NCBI RefSeq assembly: GCF_000612665.1
Contig: NZ_HG942054.1
Coordinates: 55,577-119,576 of the forward strand
Length of the DNA stretch: 64,000 nt
Source of the DNA: Neobacillus dielmonensis
GTDB taxonomy: Bacteria; Bacillota; Bacilli; Bacillales; Cytobacillaceae
Reading direction: 5' to 3'
Shown here: positions 1 through 7,667 of the stretch, one piece after another
Position numbering within the stretch: position 1 is the stretch's first letter
How the letters are laid out: each line of letters opens with the position of its first letter
Made by a program: the position numbers and the translations under genes
Notes under the pieces: model-generated
What the model was told of the DNA's origin: nothing
The model's input: the letters and a program-made list of their open reading frames with translations, nothing else
Database searches by the model: none

Positions 1-115
1 CCACCGCTTTGAATTCAGCAGATTTGTAATCAAATTCGGCTGCGTGTACCCGCAATAGCGGAGTTTGAAAAATGACGAACAGAATAAGGAAACCGAGATA
101 TACTTTATTCTTCAT
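1..115 (-). CDS. Exported protein, N-terminal fragment (possibly cytochrome c biogenesis, CcmH-like)
   Basis: Only the first 38 codons lie in the window; the rest runs off the left edge. The visible part is a classical signal peptide: MKNK, a hydrophobic core, then a VHAA cleavage-type site followed by EFDYKSAEFKAV. It starts 2 bases after the ccmF stop codon, so it is translationally coupled to ccmF. In System I clusters this place is often taken by CcmH or another periplasmic thiol-redox protein, which makes that role likely by context only. The diagnostic CxxC motif would be beyond the edge. Some CxxxY-type CcmE clusters are reported to lack CcmH, so the identity is open. Confidence 0.6.
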   Translation of the reverse strand, partial: MKNKVYLGFLILFVIFQTPLLRVHAAEFDYKSAEFKAV

Positions 116-117
116 GT

Positions 118-2100
118 TTATGCCACCTCTTTGCACACCCCAGTGTACCTTGGAGTGACATTACCATATTTCCCATTCCAGATTGCAAAAAGTGCACCAA
201 TAACAATCATGAAAGAACCGACCCATAGCCAATTCATCATTGGGTTAATTTTTACCACAAAGGTTGCTTTGCCGTCATCTTCCCATGCACTTAAAACGAC
301 ATACAGGTCTTCTCTCATAGAAGAGATAATTGAGACTTCAGAGGAAGGCTGATCCCAATTTCCGTAGAATACCTTTTCAGGTTGATAGGTTCCTAGTTTT
401 TTACCGTTTTTAAATACCGTTATATCAGCATAAACGATATCATTGACACCTTCCTTTTTCTGATCAAGACGTTCGTAGTTGAGTCGGTAATCTTTTAATT
501 CAATCGATCCTCCAAGCGGTACCGTTTTCATTGTCTCCAAATCATAGTTTTGTGATCCGATAATTCCCATCGCAATAAAAGCAATTCCTAAGTGAACCAT
601 ATACCCGCCATACCTGCGACGATTACGGATCATTAACCGATATAGAGCTACAAGTGGTTTTTCTTTGGTCATTTTTCTCCGCGCCTTGACACCACGGTAA
701 AACTCCAAGAAATGAGTAATAAGTAAGAGGGCAATTACCCCATAGCCAATAACGGCCCATGCTTTATGCATACCCAAGAAGATCATTAATCCCATTGCAG
801 CTACAGCAATTATAGCCGGCACGAGAAAGTTCTTTCTTAAATTCTTAACCGTAGATTTTTGCCAGGCTAACAAAGGACAAACCGCCATGACGAACATCAT
901 AGATAATAAAATCGGAGCTTCTACTTTGTTAAAGAACGGCAGTCCGACTGTAACCTTGGTTCCTCTGACTGCTTCTGACACAAGTGGAAAAATGGTTCCC
1001 CAGAATGTTGCAAATGCAGCCCCAACAAGCAAAAGATTGTTGACTAAAAAGCTGCTTTCTTTTGAGATAAGGGATTGAAACTCTCCTGCACTGCGTTTTA
1101 ATAAATTGTAGCGGCTCATCAGCACGTAGAGTGCTCCAATAACAGCAATTGCCATAAAGATTAAGAAGTAGAGACCCAAATTCGAGTTGGCGAATGCGTG
1201 TACACTTGTCAGTACACCACTTCGCACCAAGAATGTTCCAAAAAGGGTCAAAGCATATGATACAATTATTAGGCTAATATTCCACACCTTGAGCATATTT
1301 TTACGTTCTTGAATCATAACAGAATGCAAGAAAGCAGTAGCTGTTAGCCATGGCATAAATGAGGCATTTTCAACCGCATCCCAGGACCAGTAGCCGCCCC
1401 AGCCAAGTTCAACATACGCCCATTGGCCCCCGAAAATATTTCCAAGACTTAAGAATAGCCAAGCAATAATCGTCCATCGCCTAGTCATCTTTATCCAAAA
1501 ATCGTCAACATTTTTCAATATTAACGCCGCCATTGCAAATGCGAACGGTATGGCAAGACCTACGTAACCAAGATAAAGCGTTACTGGGTGAATAATCATC
1601 CCTGGGTTTTGCAACATTGGATTCAAACCTTTACCTTCAATTGGAATTGCGTCTAGAATTGCAAATGGCTTAGAGACAAAGGCCAATATGAAGAAAAAGA
1701 ATACCGCATTCGCCATTAGAATGGCAGAAATATAGGGAACCATTGGATTCCCTTTCATTTTTCTCGAGAAGGCAATCATTGCTGTGTAAAGGGTTAAGAA
1801 AAACGTCCACAATAACAGGGATCCGGAATTTCCTGCCCATAAGGCGGTAAGCTTGTAAATGATCGGCAGCTCGCTGCTTGTATAGTCTGATACATACACA
1901 TATTGAAACTGCGATGTTCCCAAAAGATACAACAGTGATAGCATGGCTAAAGAAGAACATAAAAGCAGAGCAATAATTCCACCTTTTCCACTATTAACAA
2001 ATTTTTGATTTTTCGTGCTGATTCCAAGAGTGATAATAAGAAGTGAGTATAACGAGATAGCTAATCCTAAATAGATTATTGCATTAGAGAATAAATACAT
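118..2100 (-). CDS. ccmF: Heme lyase subunit CcmF/NrfE family (cytochrome c maturation)
   Basis: A 660-residue polytopic membrane protein of the heme-handling family. It is expected to take heme from CcmE and attach it to CxxCH motifs of exported apocytochromes. The tryptophan-rich motif (WGGYWSWD, residues about 234-241) faces the outer side and binds heme in this family. A conserved His follows NPGMII near residue 171. A non-membrane domain lies around residues 520-620, before the last helix, as in other CcmF proteins. Length matches the family. It lies 25 bases after ccmE and is followed almost directly by another exported protein, forming one transcription unit. B. subtilis uses ResB/ResC (System II) instead, so this is an accessory pathway here. 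Confidence 0.93.
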   Translation of the reverse strand: MYLFSNAIIYLGLAISLYSLLIITLGISTKNQKFVNSGKGGIIALLLCSSLAMLSLLYLLGTSQFQYVYVSDYTSSELPIIYKLTALWAGNSGSLLLWTFFLTLYTAMIAFSRKMKGNPMVPYISAILMANAVFFFFILAFVSKPFAILDAIPIEGKGLNPMLQNPGMIIHPVTLYLGYVGLAIPFAFAMAALILKNVDDFWIKMTRRWTIIAWLFLSLGNIFGGQWAYVELGWGGYWSWDAVENASFMPWLTATAFLHSVMIQERKNMLKVWNISLIIVSYALTLFGTFLVRSGVLTSVHAFANSNLGLYFLIFMAIAVIGALYVLMSRYNLLKRSAGEFQSLISKESSFLVNNLLLVGAAFATFWGTIFPLVSEAVRGTKVTVGLPFFNKVEAPILLSMMFVMAVCPLLAWQKSTVKNLRKNFLVPAIIAVAAMGLMIFLGMHKAWAVIGYGVIALLLITHFLEFYRGVKARRKMTKEKPLVALYRLMIRNRRRYGGYMVHLGIAFIAMGIIGSQNYDLETMKTVPLGGSIELKDYRLNYERLDQKKEGVNDIVYADITVFKNGKKLGTYQPEKVFYGNWDQPSSEVSIISSMREDLYVVLSAWEDDGKATFVVKINPMMNWLWVGSFMIVIGALFAIWNGKYGNVTPRYTGVCKEVA

Positions 2101-2125
2101 TTGGTCACCTTCTCAAGTTTGCCTA

Positions 2126-2578
2126 TTATTGTTCTTTCGCCGGCTGGTTTAGCTTGTCCTTATGTGTTTCAGGATCATAGTTTTTGATATTTTGACCTTC
2201 ATATTTTGAAGGGCATCTTGTTTTCACTGTTTCTGCCACAAACGTATCTTTTTTAGTTGGAGCTCCCTCAAGGATGGTTATGACGCCTTCGACAAAGTTA
2301 TCCGGTTTAGTGCCATGATGAATGACATGCATCAAATTGCCTTTGTTGTCCTTCACATCAAATTGCAATTCAATTTTGTCCGGATTCCATTTAATCGAGT
2401 CCTCAATGAGTAAACCTTCTACTGTAACATAATCGTCTTGATGCTGGTCCTGAGTGGCCAAAAGCTTGTCCAACGTTAACTCCACTCCACTTGACCCTGG
2501 CGTAGCAGCCATAAGGAGGAAAACAATGGCCCCTGCAATAATAAGCCCACCAATGACTACAAGCGTGTTTTTCTTCAT
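2126..2578 (-). CDS. ccmE: Heme chaperone CcmE, CxxxY variant
   Basis: About 150 residues: an N-terminal membrane anchor (VVIGGLIIAGAIVFLLMA), then an OB-fold domain with the family pattern HHGTKPDNFVEG. CcmE carries heme covalently from CcmC to CcmF. Classical CcmE uses a His in an HxxxY motif. Here the corresponding place reads RCPSKYEG, so it is the CxxxY form (Cys about 122, Tyr about 126), known from archaea, Desulfovibrio and some Gram-positive bacteria. I chose ATG 2578, which follows GAGGTGAG at a good distance; a GTG at 2587 is in frame. The upstream gene ends 15 bases before this start and ccmF follows, so they are co-transcribed. Confidence 0.9.
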   Translation of the reverse strand: MKKNTLVVIGGLIIAGAIVFLLMAATPGSSGVELTLDKLLATQDQHQDDYVTVEGLLIEDSIKWNPDKIELQFDVKDNKGNLMHVIHHGTKPDNFVEGVITILEGAPTKKDTFVAETVKTRCPSKYEGQNIKNYDPETHKDKLNQPAKEQ

Positions 2579-2593
2579 CCTGCTCACCTCTCA

Positions 2594-3649
2594 TTAAATT
2601 AACTTTTTCATCTCTTCTTCGTACGTGTCCTGGTCAATTTTTCCTGTTAGGAGTTTTTTCCGGAGCTCCTTTTTTTCTTCCGCCCGGTCTTGCCGGCTGT
2701 CCTTTTTTATTGCTGTCGGTTTCTTCTGAGTTGGCTTGTTTGATTTTTCAGGCTTTGCAGCACTTTTGAAACTTACTTTTAATCCCAAATACACAAATAT
2801 CCCGGCAATAATAATGGCGATCCCAATTATTGATGCACCGCCAATTCCAATGAGCGATTTGTTGGAATTAGAACTTTTGCTGCCTTTTGTGACCTGATCG
2901 GTAGCTGTGCCGTTCACCCCTGCATGGTTCTCATCATCCGGAGGATTAAGTTTGCTTATCGCTTCCATTGATGATTCTGTCCCATCCTTTTTGTAGGAGA
3001 AGGTATATTTTAGCGGCTCACCCTTTTTCACATTGCTGTACTGATAAAAATAGAGATCTTCACCATAATCATCCTTGGAATTATCCTGTGCCTTTGGTTC
3101 CATTTGGATATCCTTGGAGTTCATAGGGGCATAATAGATAATGTCTAATTGCTCAATATCAGCATTATTATTCAGTTCATATGTAAAGTTCTTGCTGTCA
3201 TTTACCTCGATTGTTTGGGTATAGTACTCAATGACGTACTCATATGTTTCATTATTCTTAATAGGGTTAGATGGTTTCCAGGAAATGTTCCCCTTTTCTT
3301 TGTCAACATCGTATGGACGCTGTTCTTCAGGCTTATCCTTTTCTGGAAAATCAGCTACTAAGATCGCCTCAAAACCTTTATCGTTAGCAGGGACCGGTAT
3401 TTCAATTTTCTCATTAAAATCTTGTCCACTCTTGTTTGTAATCGTTCCATATTGGCTTACTAATAAGGATGGGATGTCCCGTGATGGCCAATCCTGAGGA
3501 TAGTCAAACTCCGGCATGATTTGAACTTGCATGGATTTAAAGGGAAACTTTTCGGCCTGAAACTCAGTTTCGGCATACGCTTTTGGGGTTATAAAGCTGA
3601 TTAGAAAAAAACCGATTAACAATACTGCAAGTATCTTACTTGTACGCAT
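2594..3649 (-). CDS. Exported, C-terminally anchored protein with SHOCT-like tail
   Basis: 351 residues, not recognised as a named family. A signal peptide (ending near KAYAE, residue 27) is followed by about 230 extracytoplasmic residues that look like beta-sandwich material. One transmembrane helix follows (about 265-290, SLIGIGGASIIGIAIIIAG). The cytoplasmic tail is charged and ends in a short helical hairpin, KKLLTGKIDQDTYEEEMKKL, resembling SHOCT oligomerisation segments. It is the first gene after the palindrome-rich promoter region at 3761-3822 and directly precedes ccmE, so a role in cytochrome c maturation or delivery of heme or apoprotein is plausible by context. Function is unproven; no catalytic motif is visible. 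Confidence 0.8.
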   Translation of the reverse strand: MRTSKILAVLLIGFFLISFITPKAYAETEFQAEKFPFKSMQVQIMPEFDYPQDWPSRDIPSLLVSQYGTITNKSGQDFNEKIEIPVPANDKGFEAILVADFPEKDKPEEQRPYDVDKEKGNISWKPSNPIKNNETYEYVIEYYTQTIEVNDSKNFTYELNNNADIEQLDIIYYAPMNSKDIQMEPKAQDNSKDDYGEDLYFYQYSNVKKGEPLKYTFSYKKDGTESSMEAISKLNPPDDENHAGVNGTATDQVTKGSKSSNSNKSLIGIGGASIIGIAIIIAGIFVYLGLKVSFKSAAKPEKSNKPTQKKPTAIKKDSRQDRAEEKKELRKKLLTGKIDQDTYEEEMKKLI

Positions 3650-3760
3650 AAAGATCCTCCTTGATTTAAAAAAACGACCGCAAAATGTTAAAGCTTTCCA
3701 CTATAGTCCTCTTTGAAATAAATATATTATTTATGGATGCTCTACGGCGGAATCACTATT

Positions 3761-3822
3761 GAACATTTTGTTAAGAGGGCAAAAACGTTACGTTTTCGTC
3801 ATAAAAAAACCACAAAATGTTC
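3761..3822 (-). promoter_or_regulatory. Nested inverted repeats upstream of the ccm operon
   Basis: A 12-base arm GAACATTTTGTt (3761-3772) is repeated in inverse as cACAAAATGTTC (3811-3822). Between them is a perfect 15-base palindrome AAAACGTTACGTTTT (3782-3796). A third partial copy, CAAAATGTTaaa, lies near 3681-3692. The block sits about 110 bases upstream of the exported-protein/ccmE/ccmF start, where an operator would be expected. It does not match the Fnr consensus; the binding protein is unknown. Confidence 0.45.
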
Positions 3823-3847
3823 AAAAGTCTAAATTATAATGAACAGC

Positions 3848-3886
3848 AAAAAACCCCTGTATGAACATTTCATTCAGAGGTTTTTG
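3848..3886 (-). terminator. Terminator overlapping the end of the diheme cytochrome gene
   Basis: On the minus strand, an A-run and CCTCTG pair with CAGGGG and a T-run, with inner TGAA/TTCA pairing. The stop codon at 3870-3872 lies inside the hairpin. Confidence 0.7.
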
Positions 3887-4544
3887 GTTCGCTATGTTGT
3901 TCTAAGGATCGAATATAGGTTACAATATCGGAGATTTCTTGTTTATTAAGTTGGCGGACTCCTTCTTGTCCCTTTAGGGATGGACCCATCCTAGTTTCTT
4001 CACGGCCATATGCTGTATCGCTCCATATTTGGGTATCAGTTGTATATTTTAAATATTGAGGATTGGATAAGGCTGGTCCCATTTTTAGAATGCCGGCTCC
4101 TGCCTCTCCATGGCAGGAAAGGCAGTATAAGTTGTATAACTTCTCACCATCTTCCGAGCTTCCGGTTATGGTTTTAGGAATATCAAAGTTAATGTCCTCT
4201 GTCTGCCAATTTCTAATAAATACTGTAAGACTGTTTATCTCATTATCAGATAGCCTTGGGCCATATGCAGGCATAGCAGTGCTTTCCCGACCATGTTTAA
4301 TATAGTTAAACAAGTCTTGGTCAGAAACATTGTTTAAAAAATGCTGGTTATTTAGAGCCGTTCCGGCATTTTTTCCTTCGCCTTTTCCCGTTTCACCATG
4401 GCAGATTAAGCAGTTTTTGTTGTATACCTTTTCTCCAGCTGCCACTGCCTTAGAATTTTGATTATCAAAGATTCTGCTATTTCCTATTGCAAATACAATG
4501 CCGATCATAATCAAAATGTAGATTCCGAGTAAAATTTTCTTCAT
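3870..4544 (-). CDS. Membrane-anchored diheme cytochrome c
   Basis: 224 residues with two class I cytochrome c domains. An uncleaved-looking N-terminal helix (residues 4-21) anchors it outside the membrane. Heme sites are CLICH (C45, C48, H49) and CLSCH (C141, C144, H145). Likely Met ligands are M91 in MPAYGPRL and the Met in TRMGPSLKG near the C-terminus. It should shuttle electrons to a terminal reductase or oxidase; the partner is not in the window. The start has a strong AAGGAG that overlaps the stop codon of the preceding PCYCGC gene, so the two are coupled. It needs the CcmE/CcmF-type maturation encoded next to it, or System II elsewhere. Confidence 0.92.
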   Translation of the reverse strand: MKKILLGIYILIMIGIVFAIGNSRIFDNQNSKAVAAGEKVYNKNCLICHGETGKGEGKNAGTALNNQHFLNNVSDQDLFNYIKHGRESTAMPAYGPRLSDNEINSLTVFIRNWQTEDINFDIPKTITGSSEDGEKLYNLYCLSCHGEAGAGILKMGPALSNPQYLKYTTDTQIWSDTAYGREETRMGPSLKGQEGVRQLNKQEISDIVTYIRSLEQHSEPKTSE

Positions 4545-4554
4545 GGGTTACTCC

Positions 4555-5001
4555 TTATTTTGGCTCTGGAGTTGGAGTGGGTTCCCCAAAATCTTCATAT
4601 TTTTTTGTTATTAAATCATAAATTTTCGCAGGGCTTTTACCACTAAGATTCATGTCAATCGCCTCCCGGGCGATATCTACACAAACGTCTCAGGATATGC
4701 CCATAGGGTCCCATTCACTAACGGCATTGTCACCACCAAAATGGCCGATGAAGCAGTCTAAATTGCTTTTATGACCATCCGAAACACCACATCCGCAATA
4801 GCAGGGAACTTGAGCAACAACTTCCGGATAATTAGATACCATCTTATATGTCTCTTGAACTTTTTCAGGCGCATTTAAGACATAATCCGGTAGTGGTGCA
4901 TGTTTTTTATCAAGTGTGACATTGGCCTTATTAGAGCTGCAGGCAGCCGCAATGAGTACAATAGCAAAACATAGTACCAATAGAGAAGAAAGTTTTTTCA
5001 T
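4555..5001 (-). CDS. PCYCGC-motif lipoprotein, candidate selenoprotein with in-frame UGA
   Basis: Read through one UGA (4690-4692), this is a 148-residue protein. It has a lipoprotein signal (LIAAACSS, lipid Cys about 21), the PCYCGCG motif (residues about 67-73), NLDCF, then WDPMGIS-UGA-DVCVDIAREA and a tail ending PTPTPEPK. Proteins of this family carry a CxxC at the UGA position (WD..G..CxxCxDIA), so the codon falls on the first residue of a redox pair, giving U-D-V-C. The 44 codons after UGA keep frame, family-like sequence and a proper TAA that overlaps the Shine-Dalgarno of the cytochrome gene. A hairpin at 4658-4674 fits a bacterial SECIS. Without read-through the protein is only 103 residues. 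Role unknown; redox or metal handling next to cytochrome genes is inferred. Confidence 0.75.
4649..4685 (-). promoter_or_regulatory. Candidate bacterial SECIS hairpin downstream of UGA
   Basis: On the minus strand, counted from the base after the UGA, bases 16-21 (ATCGCC) pair with 27-32 (GGCGAT) around the 5-base loop CGGGA. The loop has a G in its second position and begins 22 nt after the UGA. A lower helix (bases 5-11 with 35-41, two wobble pairs) adds support. Stem length, loop length, early loop G and distance all fit the published bacterial SECIS model. The stretch is strongly GC-rich against an AT-rich gene, with a CGG Arg codon, which suggests selection on RNA structure. Confidence 0.65.
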
Positions 5002-5141
5002 CAGTTAGTCACCCCTTTGCTCTAATTTTGTTTGATTACGACTTCATTTTAGCAAATCAACTTTCCACAGGAAGTTAATAAATCTTACTATTTAGTGAAG
5101 TTTTATAAAATAATAAAAGTTAATACCATCCATTTGCAGAT

Positions 5142-5179
5142 AAAAAAATGCCAGAGATAAAAACATTCTATCCCCAGCA
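5142..5179 (-). terminator. Terminator after the DUF6803-like gene
   Basis: On the minus strand TGCTGGGGAT pairs with ATCTCTGGCA (some G-T pairs) around an 11-base loop, followed by seven T. Confidence 0.6.
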
Positions 5180-5188
5180 TACAATCAT

Positions 5189-5685
5189 CTACATATTCAT
5201 CGGATTGTGCCCGGCATTGCTGCTTGACCCTAATGCTGGATCAACCATACCAAAGATCATGGCAATATGGGAAATAATTAAAAACATCCCTACAAAAATC
5301 GCATGAATTTTCAATTTTTTCAAAGCCGATTTCTTTTTAAAGATGATTCCTAAATCTAGCAAAGCCATTCCTAGCAGGGGAACGATCCCTACAAATAAAA
5401 GGTTACAGCGACTACATCAATCCATCCCTTCCAGTCACCATTAACACTTAAAGGAATATAGGCTGTTTTCAACAAATAGAAGAAAATCCCCGTGAAATAA
5501 ATACCTCCAAAAATGGAGACGGCTTTATTTACTTTTTTTAATGTGCTATCAAGTTTGCGGGTAAAAAGTATGGCAAGTTCTGAAACAGCGATTGTTTCTG
5601 CACAGATAACCGGAATGGCCATAAAAATAATTAAGTTCCAAGGCTGGTTATCTGCCAACAGCCCCATATAATGTGTCATGTTCAT
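5189..5685 (-). pseudogene. Frameshifted membrane protein (DUF6803-like)
   Basis: The first 98 codons (start 5685) encode a polytopic protein beginning MNMTHYMGLLADNQPWNLI, with three hydrophobic segments. They hit TAG at 5389-5391 right after VTFYL. One frame over, the sequence continues without interruption as VGIVPLLGMALLDLG, then a KKLKIHAIFVGMFLIISHIA segment and a C-terminal HNPMNM ending at 5189. The joint reads TTTTATTTGTAGGG; one missing T (TTGTTAGGG) would restore one continuous protein of about 165 residues. So the gene is broken by a one-base deletion, or the base was lost in sequencing. No clear slippery heptamer for programmed frameshifting is present. It is the first gene of the respiratory cluster. 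The family name is from memory. Confidence 0.75.
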
Positions 5686-5737
5686 TTGGTTTGCTCCCTT
5701 ACAATTGGTGGTTACTCCCCTAATGTAAGGACAAAAT

Positions 5738-5759
5738 ATGCAGAAACTATGCAGAAACT
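5738..5759 (-). promoter_or_regulatory. Tandem 11-bp direct repeat upstream of the respiratory cluster
   Basis: ATGCAGAAACT occurs twice with no spacer (5738-5748, 5749-5759), about 55 bases upstream of the first gene of the cluster. An 11-base period places both copies on one helix face, as for response-regulator dimers. Confidence 0.35.
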
Positions 5760-5794
5760 TTGGATAAATTGTTAACGCTGTTTTTTAAATTAAA

Positions 5795-5913
5795 GGCTCT
5801 GTTAAATTTGGCTGTTGATTGAAGCGAAAGAAGCTCAGCGAACCCGCAGGAGTCGAGCGCATTCCGCTTCAATCAACAGAGTTAAAAAAATCAACATTAT
5901 CATTTAATAGAGC
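5795..5913. repeat. MITE-like inverted-repeat element
   Basis: The ends GGCTCTGTTAAATTT and CATTTAATAGAGC are near-perfect inverted copies. Inside, CTGTTGATTGAAGCG (from 5812) is the exact inverse of CGCTTCAATCAACAG (to 5879). The remaining core is GC-rich (aacccgcaggagtcgagcg). About 119 bases, no coding capacity. This resembles short non-autonomous elements common between genes in Bacillaceae. Confidence 0.65.
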
Positions 5914-5919
5914 AAAAAT

Positions 5920-5953
5920 AAAAGAAAAACAGGAGGCTTGGTTAGCCTCCTGT
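5920..5953 (-). terminator. Terminator of efp
   Basis: Perfect 10-bp stem ACAGGAGGCT/AGCCTCCTGT (5929-5953) followed on the minus strand by a T-rich run. Confidence 0.85.
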
Positions 5954-5961
5954 AAAGAAAA

Positions 5962-6519
5962 TTATGCGCGTGATACATAAGTTCCGTCTGTAGTATTAAT
6001 AATTAAACGGTCTCCTTGGTTAACAAAGAATGGAACCTGAACAACGTGTCCAGTTTCTAAGGTAGCAGGTTTTGTACCTCCAGAAGCCGTATCACCTTTA
6101 ATACCTGGTTCTGTGTCAGTTACTTCCAACTCCACTGTATTTGGCAATTCTACACCTAGTGTCTCACCTTGGAACATCATGATATGAACTTCCATGTTTT
6201 CCTTTAAGAATTTCAATTCATATTCAATGCTTGCAGCTGGCAGTTCCACCTGCTCGTAAGATTCCATATCCATAAATACGTGTTGGTCACCGCTAGCATA
6301 TAAATACTGCATTTTACGGTTATCAATTTGTGCCTTTTCTACTTTTTCACCCGCACGGAATGTTTTTTCTTGAATGGCACCAGTCCGAAGATTACGAAGT
6401 TTGGAACGGACGAAAGCAGCTCCCTTTCCTGGTTTTACGTGTTGGAAATCAATGACGCGCCAAATGCCGCCATCCACTTCAATGGTTAATCCAGTGCGGA
6501 AATCGTTAACTGAAATCAT
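5962..6519 (-). CDS. efp: Translation elongation factor P
   Basis: 185 residues, full family length: an N-terminal KOW-like domain ([20 protein letters not shown]) and two OB-fold domains ending in the C-terminal signature region with [20 protein letters not shown] binds between the P and E sites of the ribosome and relieves stalling at polyproline. The loop PGKGAAF (about residues 30-36) carries Lys at the usual modification position. It lies 23 bases after the M24 peptidase gene as in B. subtilis (yqhT-efp), and ends at a strong terminator. Confidence 0.97.
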   Translation of the reverse strand: MISVNDFRTGLTIEVDGGIWRVIDFQHVKPGKGAAFVRSKLRNLRTGAIQEKTFRAGEKVEKAQIDNRKMQYLYASGDQHVFMDMESYEQVELPAASIEYELKFLKENMEVHIMMFQGETLGVELPNTVELEVTDTEPGIKGDTASGGTKPATLETGHVVQVPFFVNQGDRLIINTTDGTYVSRA

Positions 6520-6542
6520 GTGTATGAATCCTCCTAAATAAA

Positions 6543-7604
6543 TTACAAGATGATTAGTTCTTTTGCAGAATGTGTAAGCGGTTCGTTGTGTTCATTTGTG
6601 ATAATCAAATCATCTTCAATTCGAACACCGCCAAGACCTGGAATATAAATACCAGGTTCACAAGTTACCACCATTCCGGGCACTAAAACGGTATCTGACC
6701 GCATCGATAAACCAGGACCTTCATGAACTTCAAGTCCGATGCCATGGCCGGTAGAATGTCCAAAATACTCACCATAGCCTTTTTCGGAGATATAATCTCT
6801 GGTTAAGGCATCTGCCTGCTTCCCTGTCAAACCTGGTTTAATGCCTTCCATCCCGCGCAGTTGAGCTTCTAGAACAATTTGATAAATCTTCTTAAGTTCT
6901 GCTGCTGGTTCCCCTACTGCAATGGTTCTGGTAATGTCAGATACATACCCTTTATAATAGGCACCGTAATCCATGGTAACCATATCGCCTTTTTCAATGA
7001 CCTTTTCACTGGCCACACCATGTGGAAGTGCAGATCTAATTCCCGATGCAACAATCGTATCGAAGGAAGAAGATGTCGCCCCAGCTTTCCTCATGAAAAA
7101 TTCTAACTCATTTGATACTTCCAGTTCAGTGACACCCGGGCGAATAAAGTCTAAAACATGTTTAAATGCAGCATCTGCAATGTCTGCTGCGTCCTTTAAT
7201 ATCTTAATCTCTGCGTCACTCTTAATCAAGCGCAATTTTTCAACAATACCTGAAATGGGGACAAGTTCAGCTTCTACTTCATTTTCATATACTTTATAAG
7301 AAGAGTAAGTTAAAAAATCCTCTTCCACCCCAAGCTTATGAATTCCTAATTTTTTTGACTGTTCCGCCACTTCCTTTGGTATTGATTCAGAATACTTAAC
7401 AATTTCAAATCCTTCACATTGTTTAGACGCTTGTTCAATGTAACGGAAATCCGTGATAAACTGGGCCTTCTCCTCACTGATTAACACGACTCCAGAAGTC
7501 CCGGTAAAATTTGATATGTAACGTCGGTTATAAGGGCTGGTAATCAAGATGCCATCGATTCCAAATTCGGCGAACTGTTCCCTCAGGTTTTCTAACTTTG
7601 CCAT
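6543..7604 (-). CDS. yqhT: M24 family Xaa-Pro aminopeptidase (YqhT-type)
   Basis: 353 residues from ATG 7604, which follows AAGGAG at 10 bases; a longer frame to 7631 lacks a site. The N-terminal creatinase-like domain (to about 130) precedes the pita-bread metallopeptidase fold. Metal-ligand motifs include [19 protein letters not shown] (two Asp), [15 protein letters not shown] (His), [10 protein letters not shown] (Glu) and VRIEDD (Glu). It is expected to be a Mn/Co aminopeptidase removing residues before proline. Its pairing with efp (a proline-stalling factor) is conserved in Bacillus. The aroQ/yqhS gene present upstream in B. subtilis is absent here. Confidence 0.93.
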   Translation of the reverse strand: MAKLENLREQFAEFGIDGILITSPYNRRYISNFTGTSGVVLISEEKAQFITDFRYIEQASKQCEGFEIVKYSESIPKEVAEQSKKLGIHKLGVEEDFLTYSSYKVYENEVEAELVPISGIVEKLRLIKSDAEIKILKDAADIADAAFKHVLDFIRPGVTELEVSNELEFFMRKAGATSSSFDTIVASGIRSALPHGVASEKVIEKGDMVTMDYGAYYKGYVSDITRTIAVGEPAAELKKIYQIVLEAQLRGMEGIKPGLTGKQADALTRDYISEKGYGEYFGHSTGHGIGLEVHEGPGLSMRSDTVLVPGMVVTCEPGIYIPGLGGVRIEDDLIITNEHNEPLTHSAKELIIL

Positions 7605-7667
7605 GGTTTCCACTCTCCTTTTGATCCACACGGATAGAAATATTTTATCACAACAAAAGCAATCATA

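Noticed and set aside
4690..5001. PCYCGC protein as a complete 103-residue gene ending at UGA
   Set aside because: The family-specific sequence continues in frame beyond the UGA to a natural stop that overlaps the next ribosome-binding site, so a full-length gene is more likely. A simple nonsense mutation remains possible.
5380..5400. Programmed frameshift in the DUF6803-like gene
   Set aside because: No X-XXY-YYZ heptamer in the proper phase and no clear downstream pseudoknot by eye.
5389..5685. DUF6803-like gene as an intact 98-residue protein
   Set aside because: The other half of the protein, including its hydrophobic segments, lies directly downstream in another frame.
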